Source of the DNA: Cyanobacteria bacterium UBA2855
Lineage (GTDB): Bacteria; Cyanobacteriota; Vampirovibrionia; Gastranaerophilales; Gastranaerophilaceae
DNA: 35,995 nucleotides
Assembly: GCA_002350725.1 (NCBI GenBank)
Contig: DEFJ01000009.1
Location: 1-35,995 of the forward strand
Direction of reading: 5' to 3'
The position numbers and the translations under genes are program-made. How positions within the stretch are numbered: the first letter of the stretch is position 1; every line of letters starts with the position of its first letter. The notes below the pieces were generated by a model. That model had not been told where the DNA came from. It was given only the letters and a program-made list of their open reading frames with translations, and ran no database searches. Of the stretch, positions 31,801 through 35,995 are shown piece by piece.

Positions 31801-32394
31801 ATCGGATACGGCGGTATTGACCACGTTCTTGCTCAAGGACAAAATGTTAATATCTTAGTTCTTGATACCGAAGTATACTCTAACACAGGTGGTCAGGCTT
31901 CTAAATCAACTCCAACCGGTGCTGTTGCAAAATTTGCTACAGGCGGTAAGAGAACGTACAAGAAGAACATGGCATTGATGAGTATGTCTTATGGTTACGT
32001 TTACGTAGCATCAGTTGCTTTGGGTGCAGACAGAGCTCAAACTCTAAAAGCATTCCAAGAAGCTGAAGCATACAACGGACCATCAATCATCTTCGCATAC
32101 GCTCCTTGTATCGCTCACGGCATTGATATGTCTAAGACTCAGACAGAACAAAAACGTGCAGTTGAAGCAGGATACTTCCCATTGTTCAGATACAATCCGG
32201 AAGCAGAAGTTCCGTTCACCTGGGATGCAAAAGAACCGAAAGCTGATTATCAGGAATTCATCAGAAGCGAAGGCAGATATAAATCCCTTCTTAAGACAAA
32301 TCCTGAAGCAGCAGAAGAATTGTACGCACAGGCACAAAAAGATGCCGCAACCCGTATGGATGTGTACAAAGCTGTCGGTGCGCTATTGAAATAG
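28858..32394 (+). CDS. nifJ: Pyruvate:ferredoxin (flavodoxin) oxidoreductase
   Basis: 1178 residues, the single-chain homodimeric form. Domain I opens TVDGNYAAAHVAYALSE, then YPITPSSTMGE. The ferredoxin-type insert has two [4Fe-4S] clusters: CIQCGICASACPH (about 690) and CKDCTGCGVCVDQCP (about 745). A third cluster region includes GACAGCGETPY. The TPP site is GGDGWANDIGYGG then LDTEVYSNTGGQASKSTP. It oxidises pyruvate to acetyl-CoA and CO2 with reduction of ferredoxin or flavodoxin, the central step of anaerobic fermentation. Strong AAGGAGG site, monocistronic. The codon choice is richer in highly used codons than its neighbours, suggesting high expression. Strictly anaerobic metabolism is implied. 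Confidence 0.96.
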   Translation: MAGKTITVDGNYAAAHVAYALSEVSAIYPITPSSTMGEWIDEWASQHKKNIWGKEVRVAEMQSEAGAAGAVHGSLAAGSLTSTYTASQGLLLMIPVMHKVAGEMLPHVIHVAARALAAQSLAIFGDHSDVMACRNTGYAMLAANSVQEEMDLALVAHLSTYKAKVPFLQFFDGFRTSHEVHKIEEISYEDIASLVEPKYIEEFRARALRPEAPISKVGAQNGDVYFQGRETSNKYYEAVPEIVQEYMDKVAKVTGRQYHPFDYVGAPDATDVIVAMGSGCETIEETIEYLNATRGTKYGLVKVRLYRPFDVKRFNEALPKSVKRIVAMDRTKEPGSIGEPLYLDVVAALENKDIRVIGGRYGLASKEFTPSMVLAIYKHSESNGFHGFTVGINDDVTHKSLSVDEHIVTEPEGTTNCMFWGLGSDGTVGANKNSIKIIGQYTDKDAQAYFAYDSKKSFGVTVSHLRFGDKPIKSTYLITAPDFVSCSAHAYVGRYDLLKGIKEGGTFLLNSPWSKEEAFSHLTRDMQETIINKKIKFYNVDAEKLIHEQPGLRGKGANTVMMVAYFKVSGIIPFEQAYEGMKEMTKKTFKKKGDDVVNMNLALIDAAINATEEVVIPASLDGVAHANHVEMIPADADEFAKKIIEPSMRQKGDDIPVSAMSVDGVIPTGTACLEKRGIAPRVPKWVSENCIQCGICASACPHAAIRTKLAEPADLANAPASFTTVDAKPNDHGEKFKVQVYCKDCTGCGVCVDQCPMSKNPEKAALVWSSIEAEEAAGEVVNEKFFDALPDNVMGKNTTKTIKGAMLRKPLFEFSGACAGCGETPYVKLVSQLFGENTIVANATGCSSIYSGTFPTIPYTKTKEGRGPAWANSLFEDNAEFGYGMRLAVDSNRELLKENVEKVLSKEDAPADLKAALTEAMSHWDNSKTEEAVAAQNAAKVVIDKYAKECGCDTIKKIKELEDYFTDKSVWIIGGDGWANDIGYGGIDHVLAQGQNVNILVLDTEVYSNTGGQASKSTPTGAVAKFATGGKRTYKKNMALMSMSYGYVYVASVALGADRAQTLKAFQEAEAYNGPSIIFAYAPCIAHGIDMSKTQTEQKRAVEAGYFPLFRYNPEAEVPFTWDAKEPKADYQEFIRSEGRYKSLLKTNPEAAEELYAQAQKDAATRMDVYKAVGALLK

Positions 32395-32483
32395 TTATGT
32401 TGGCATAGCGACATAATAATGTCGGCGTGGCAACGCCGACTTACCTACAATAACAACTTCGGCTTTATGCCGATAAATAACAC

Positions 32484-32520
32484 AAACGAGGTACATCATA
32501 ATTGTTGTACCTCGTTTCGT
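32484..32520 (+). terminator. Long bidirectional terminator
   Basis: AAACGAGGTACA (32484-32495) pairs perfectly with TGTACCTCGTTT (32506-32517). It ends PFOR transcription about 90 bases after its stop. Confidence 0.75.
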
Positions 32521-32559
32521 ATATGAATATAAATTAACAGTAGGTCGGCATTTTTATAA

Positions 32560-32592
32560 AATAATAGTGCGTTATTTTTACGCACAATTATT
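32560..32592 (-). terminator. Probable terminator for the minus-strand tagged gene
   Basis: AATAAT-A-GTGCG pairs with CGCAC-A-ATTATT around a T-rich loop. It lies 22 bases beyond the stop of the minus-strand gene at 32614 and is followed on that strand by TTATTTTATAAA. Confidence 0.55.
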
Positions 32593-32613
32593 ACAAGTCA
32601 AACACAAAAGATA

Positions 32614-32994
32614 TTACAATAAGCTTTCTATACGCTCTTTATCCCTTTTTGATAAACGATTCCATTCCTGTTCGGTATAAGGAATTGTTCTTCCCAATAC
32701 CGTAATCTTGGTATCGCTTCCGCTATATCCGCCCGTCATTTCAGGATCATAATCATGACTATAATTGTTCTCTCTTAAAACTTTTTCTATATGTTCCTTA
32801 GATTCACCTTTAAATGGGTGATAAGTATAAGTCTCAGAATCGTCATATCTTTTATAAGTTCCGCTGTTATTATAACTGCTAACACCTCCTTGATAAGAAG
32901 AATATTCACTACTAACGGCACCTTGACGTATTATTCCATTAAAACTTGTACTTCTCTGCGCCGATGTATAATTGGTTATTGCAAAAATTTTCAT
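32614..32994 (-). CDS. Tagged hypothetical protein (126 aa)
   Basis: Opens MKIFAITNYTSAQRSTSFNG, with the Phe-x-Gly tag at Phe18, followed by a Ser/Tyr/Gly/Asn-rich low-complexity stretch to about residue 60. A compact charged C-terminal part follows (SKEHIEKVLRENN, then YTEQEWNRLSKRDKERIESLL). No signal peptide and no recognised domain. Ribosome site AGGGGG upstream of the ATG. It is an example of a tag joined to a flexible linker. Confidence 0.55.
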   Translation of the reverse strand: MKIFAITNYTSAQRSTSFNGIIRQGAVSSEYSSYQGGVSSYNNSGTYKRYDDSETYTYHPFKGESKEHIEKVLRENNYSHDYDPEMTGGYSGSDTKITVLGRTIPYTEQEWNRLSKRDKERIESLL

Positions 32995-33081
32995 AATAGA
33001 CCCCCTAATTTAATAACATAACATTTTAAGTATAATCAAAAAAATTTTTGCTAATATATAAAAATTTTGTTACATATATAT

Positions 33082-33113
33082 AAAAAACATCCTCCTTAAT
33101 TACAAGGAGGATG
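33082..33113 (-). terminator. Intrinsic terminator after DUF378-like gene
   Basis: CATCCTCCTT (33088-33097) pairs with AAGGAGGATG (33104-33113), and the minus strand continues into TTTTTTA. It follows the minus-strand gene at 33123 by ten bases. Confidence 0.85.
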
Positions 33114-33122
33114 CAACGTGCC

Positions 33123-33344
33123 TTAATAAGTATTTTCGCGGCAATCGCACAAGCATTCGTCATATTGATGCGTAGCAAGCAGAACAATTGCGGAAATACC
33201 AACTAAAGCATAAACAATTCTGGTTAATATTGTTGCATCGCCGAATAACGCAGCCACGATGTTAACATTAAATATTCCAAGAATACCCCACGCAATAGCA
33301 CCAACCATTACCAGCACAAACGCTATTCCCCTTAATATGTTCAT
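33123..33344 (-). CDS. DUF378 small membrane protein
   Basis: 73 residues, two membrane helices. AWGILGIFNVNIVAALFG followed by ILTRIVYALVGISAI is the DUF378 signature (normally NWGLVGLFxFDLV). Function unknown in the family. The C-terminus is cysteine-bearing (YDECLCDCREN), which is not typical of the family and could bind metal or form disulfides. Good AGGAGG site; single gene with its own terminator. Confidence 0.85.
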   Translation of the reverse strand: MNILRGIAFVLVMVGAIAWGILGIFNVNIVAALFGDATILTRIVYALVGISAIVLLATHQYDECLCDCRENTY

Positions 33345-33511
33345 TTCATACCTCCTTTACTATAACCTTAACGTGGATGATAAATTTACAGTATCATTAT
33401 TCAATATATTTTTTATTTATCATTACCCGAAGGTATAATTTTTTTATTAAATTTCTGAAAAACAAACCTCATTAAATAGCAAAAAATATTTTTATATGTT
33501 TTGTATGAGGT

Positions 33512-33934
33512 ATGAAGATAACGAAAATTCATGCATTAAATACTTATACACCTTGCTTTTCAGCAAAAAAACGAGTTCAGGATGACTTATATGCGGTAAA
33601 CAGAAATCCGGTAACTCAAGAAACCATTGCGGCTCTTGCAAATAATTGGTCAAAACAGGATTTAATATATGAAGGGGATTCCCTGATTATAATTCCTAAA
33701 TCGCATCTTTATGAGGCAGCAAAATTTGATAAAAAAATAGCTCACACACTACCTAAAACCGAATTGTCCGACTTAGGCTTTGCAGTAAGTATATTAGACG
33801 AAGAAGGCAGAATTGATACAAAAGCTTTACAATATTTTGATCCAAAAGTTATTACAATATTAAAGTTAGTAAATCAAATCAGAAACAATAAAACATACAT
33901 CGTGCCGTTAGAGTCTTATAATATTGAAGATTAA
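33512..33934 (+). CDS. Tagged hypothetical protein (140 aa)
   Basis: Opens MKITKIHALNTYTPCFSAKK, with the tag Phe-Ser-Ala at Phe16 followed by lysines. The body (VTQETIAALANNWSKQDLI, then YEGDSLIIIPKSHLYEAAKF) looks like a compact mixed alpha/beta fold. No known domain and no signal peptide. It has no strong ribosome site (GTATGAGGTATG overlaps the start). Function unknown. Confidence 0.55.
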   Translation: MKITKIHALNTYTPCFSAKKRVQDDLYAVNRNPVTQETIAALANNWSKQDLIYEGDSLIIIPKSHLYEAAKFDKKIAHTLPKTELSDLGFAVSILDEEGRIDTKALQYFDPKVITILKLVNQIRNNKTYIVPLESYNIED

Positions 33935-34023
33935 AAATTTACTCGATTTGATAGTAATAAACTCTAATTATTATTACAAAATTAAAGTCATAATATTTTT
34001 GTATAAAATTTTGGAGAAAAACC

Positions 34024-34335
34024 ATGAATAAAAAAAATATTATTTTAATTTTATCGCTGCTTTTAATAGGAGGAAGTGCAATAGCAGAAAATATCAATTC
34101 AACAAGCACAGATACAAAACAATCTTCAACCCAAGTAGCACAATCAAATAATTTCTTTTCAAAAATTTTTGGAAACAGAAATAATCGCTATGATAATTCC
34201 GAAAGATACGATAACAACAATAATTCAAATCGCAGATATCGCAAACGTAACAATAATAATAACTACGACTATGAAAATTCCAACAATAATCGACGACAAA
34301 ACAGACGAAACAGGAACAATAATTGGTGGAATTAA
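34024..34335 (+). CDS. Exported Asn/Arg-rich low-complexity protein
   Basis: 103 residues: a signal peptide (about 1-21, ending GGSAIA), a Ser/Thr/Gln-rich segment, then a tail of about 50 residues made almost only of Asn, Arg, Tyr and Asp (for example RRYRKRNNNNNYDYE). Such tails are usually disordered and may bind nucleic acid or cell-wall polymers; the role here is unknown. GGAGAAA precedes the ATG. Confidence 0.55.
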   Translation: MNKKNIILILSLLLIGGSAIAENINSTSTDTKQSSTQVAQSNNFFSKIFGNRNNRYDNSERYDNNNNSNRRYRKRNNNNNYDYENSNNNRRQNRRNRNNNWWN

Positions 34336-34456
34336 CATAGCGCTGTAAATAATTGTAAATAATCATTAAAAAACAAGCCTTTTTAAATTAAATATGCTAA
34401 CATGCTGTCATAGATTAGGAAACATAGTTAAATACAATTAAGAAGGGGGAAATACT

Positions 34457-34945
34457 ATGGCAGGGTATTTAGTATTAGCAGAAAATGTAATTTTGAAAAA
34501 CAACAGAGTTAGCTGCATTAATATTTACGAAGCATTGCAAACAATTGCTATGCCGGCTGAATTTAGATTTGATATGGCTATTATGTGCGGACCAAAATGG
34601 TCAGTAGGTGAACACAAATTAACTTTAAAGGTTAAAGCAAACGATGGGGAAGAAAAATTGCTTTCAGAATCAACTGTAAATATTCCTCATGAAGATTTTG
34701 TATACAGCGCAGTTGCAAATGATGTTAAATTCACTATGAACTATGACGTTCAATTCTTAACTTTCGTTGTATATGATAATGACAAAGAAGTTATTTCAAG
34801 AAAATATCCGGTAACAGCAATGTTAATTCCGCAAAGCATGGCTCAAGGACAAGAAGCGCCTCAAGCTGCAGCTAAACCGGCAGAAAAACCTGTTGCAGAA
34901 AAAGCTGAAGATAAGAAAGAAAAAAAAGCTACAGCTAAAGTTTAG
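34457..34945 (+). CDS. DUF6941-like protein
   Basis: 162 residues. The opening (YLVLAENVILKNNRVSCINI, then a strand pattern with AMPAEFRFDMAI and GPKWSVGEHKLTLKVKA) resembles the all-beta DUF6941 family, whose members start with a cue about the gene's own conserved 'AE..' strand. The last 30 residues are an Ala/Lys/Glu low-complexity tail (AEKPVAEKAEDKKEKK). No signal peptide; AGAAGGGGG site before the ATG. Function unknown. The family call is by eye. Confidence 0.55.
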   Translation: MAGYLVLAENVILKNNRVSCINIYEALQTIAMPAEFRFDMAIMCGPKWSVGEHKLTLKVKANDGEEKLLSESTVNIPHEDFVYSAVANDVKFTMNYDVQFLTFVVYDNDKEVISRKYPVTAMLIPQSMAQGQEAPQAAAKPAEKPVAEKAEDKKEKKATAKV

Positions 34946-34963
34946 TTAATGGAAATACTTACT

Positions 34964-34997
34964 AAAAAAAGAGTCGCTAATAGCGGCTCTTTTTTAG
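34964..34997 (+). terminator. Intrinsic terminator after DUF6941-like gene
   Basis: AGAGTCGCTA pairs with TAGCGGCTCT, flanked by an A-run and a T-run, 19 bases after the stop codon. Confidence 0.85.
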
Positions 34998-35052
34998 TTT
35001 TCACGAATGTTTATGCTATCATAATAATTAAGATTTACGGGAGATGAAATAT

Positions 35053-35859
35053 ATGAATAAGTATAAACATAACTATAACGTAATTTTAGATAACATGGAT
35101 ATTAATGAATATCGCTTACGGCCAATTTCTGCAATTATGTATTTACAAGATGCCTTTGCAAGATTTTGTGCAACAAAAAATATGGCTGCATATGATTTAT
35201 TTCCTAAAAATTTATATTGGATTGTATCTGAATTTAATATAGAATTCGTTGAAGAAACGCCATTTTGGTCAGAAGAAATTACAACTGAAATATGGATATC
35301 CGAGATTACAAAATTGAAAATTTATACAGATTTCAAATTATACTATCGCAATAAGATCTTTGCTCAAGGTAACGGGTGTTGGTTCGTATTAGATCAAGAC
35401 TCAAAGCGTCCGGCAAAAACAGATATTATTACCGAAAAATTTACGGTAGTTCCCGAGTTTGTATTAGGAGAACATAAAAAATTTACCTTGGCAGAAACAA
35501 AAGAGAAAGTAAACGAAATTACTCATAGAAATAATTTATCAGATTTAGATTTTAATAACCATGTTAACAACAAAAGTTATATAAATATTGCAGAAGCAAC
35601 AGCAAGTATTGATTTCAAGAAATCTCATACACTAAAAACTTTAAATATAAAATTTAGTAAAGAATCATTTTTGGACGATGTTTTAAAATGCTCAACATAT
35701 TCAACAGAAAATTCTGATACGTATATTCATAAAATTACAAAAGATGGAATAGATATTTGTGAAATTCAAACCTCATGGACAAATAAACAATGCAAAGATG
35801 ATATCTTACACTACGATTTAGAAGTAAAAAGTGAAGGTTACACAAAATCCATAGAATAA
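35053..35859 (+). CDS. Acyl-ACP thioesterase (FatA/FatB-like)
   Basis: 268 residues from the ATG at 35053, chosen because GGGAG at 35039-35043 is then nine bases away; the ATG at 35044 would leave only a one-base spacer. Double hotdog fold: first domain with YRLRPISAIMYLQDAF and WIVSEFNIEF, second domain with LSDLDFNNHVNNKSYI, whose Asn/His pair is the catalytic region of the family. It releases fatty acids from acyl-ACP in the cytoplasm. Bacterial members are common in anaerobes. A terminator follows at 35866. Confidence 0.85.
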   Translation: MNKYKHNYNVILDNMDINEYRLRPISAIMYLQDAFARFCATKNMAAYDLFPKNLYWIVSEFNIEFVEETPFWSEEITTEIWISEITKLKIYTDFKLYYRNKIFAQGNGCWFVLDQDSKRPAKTDIITEKFTVVPEFVLGEHKKFTLAETKEKVNEITHRNNLSDLDFNNHVNNKSYINIAEATASIDFKKSHTLKTLNIKFSKESFLDDVLKCSTYSTENSDTYIHKITKDGIDICEIQTSWTNKQCKDDILHYDLEVKSEGYTKSIE

Positions 35860-35865
35860 AGATTA

Positions 35866-35892
35866 AAAAAGAGGTCTTATAACCTCTTTCTT
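35866..35892 (+). terminator. Intrinsic terminator after thioesterase
   Basis: AAAGAGGT (35868-35875) pairs with ACCTCTTT (35882-35889), ending in CTTAT. It lies nine bases after the stop codon. Confidence 0.75.
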
Positions 35893-35895
35893 ATA

Positions 35896-35995
35896 TGGTG
35901 GGCGTTAGAAGACTGTCTTGACCTGTTCGCATTAAACGTGTCTTCGTGTTTTGCTTATTGTGCTAATCGCATTTCTAAGCAAAAGCACTCCGCAC
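35896..35995 (-). repeat. Structured tRNA-end repeat, cut by window edge
   Basis: The minus strand ends with a tRNA-like 3' terminus (GTCTTCTAACGCCCACCA, 35896-35913). It is preceded by the element also seen at 20281-20360: GACTGTCTTG, CATTAAACG-T-GTCTTCG, then a hairpin (GTGTTTTGCTT with AAGCAAAAGCAC) and CTCCGC. Hairpin bases differ from the 20318-20351 copy but stay paired. The rest lies beyond the window. Confidence 0.55.

Larger units (their letters stand above)
32395..32613. repeat. Palindrome cluster after PFOR
   Basis: Contains GTCGGCGTGGCAACGCCGAC (32421-32440), a GGCTTTATGCC hairpin (32461-32471), a long terminator (32484-32520) and a hairpin at 32560-32592. The first, with the adjacent TTACCTACAAT, is related to the GTAGGT/GTCGG repeats at 19930-19988. 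No gene. Confidence 0.55.

Overview
The window is low-GC bacterial chromosome, and most of its length is tightly packed with genes. The gene content points to a gut Melainabacteria-type organism (Vampirovibrionia / Gastranaerophilales, the non-photosynthetic sister of Cyanobacteria). It is diderm: there is an OmpH/Skp-like periplasmic chaperone and an Omp85/TpsB-type outer-membrane barrel. It carries a single-chain anaerobic pyruvate:ferredoxin oxidoreductase, and proteins with a repeat I associate with cyanobacterial-lineage genomes. Several lineage-type hypothetical proteins share a short N-terminal box (start, then Lys/Arg-Ile, then Phe-x-Gly/Ala/Ser). The taxonomic call is inference from protein style, not from a marker search.

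Layout. 1-1640 is the 3' part of a Mu-type DDE transposase plus a small HTH protein. 2368-5792 is an intact AAA+ ATPase / subtilisin-like protease pair that matches the IetA-IetS anti-phage architecture. 5870-6250 holds a tandem ~176-bp repeat made of half-tRNA sequence interrupted by a long hairpin. 6383-9164 is the divergent envelope pair (OmpH-like, TpsB/Omp85-like). 9313-14453 is a block of lineage-specific proteins: an M49-like metallopeptidase, several small tagged proteins, a repeat-containing exported protein and a frameshifted tagged pseudogene. 14465-18969 is a minus-strand run trx-like, ccdA, ribH, murQ, gpsA, ricT-like, divergent from a MIP channel (19185-19820).

19821-20930 is a repeat-rich region with three intact tRNA genes (Tyr-GTA, Thr-GGT, Thr-TGT, all minus strand). 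They are interleaved with structured, tRNA-end-bearing repeats. 21025-24403 is a plus-strand run: DUF486-like membrane protein, RecN, and a zinc-ribbon/SPFH fusion that appears to contain a second translation start. 24528-27066 is a minus-strand regulatory cluster: NarL-type response regulator, sensorless histidine kinase, group-2-like sigma factor. 27359-28645 is a tagged protein that may be a divergent RelA/SpoT-fold enzyme. 28858-32394 is PFOR. 32614-35859 contains small tagged, membrane or exported proteins, a DUF6941-like protein and an acyl-ACP thioesterase. The window ends inside another structured tRNA-end repeat.

Two features are least explained by known biology. (1) A family of hairpin-rich repeats is attached to, or inserted in, tRNA gene fragments at three loci; stems differ between copies but remain paired. 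(2) A short N-terminal Phe-x-Gly/Ala-type tag recurs on otherwise unrelated proteins. The defence-like pair at 2368-5792 is recognisable as a known system, here next to a transposase on one side and tRNA-fragment repeats on the other.
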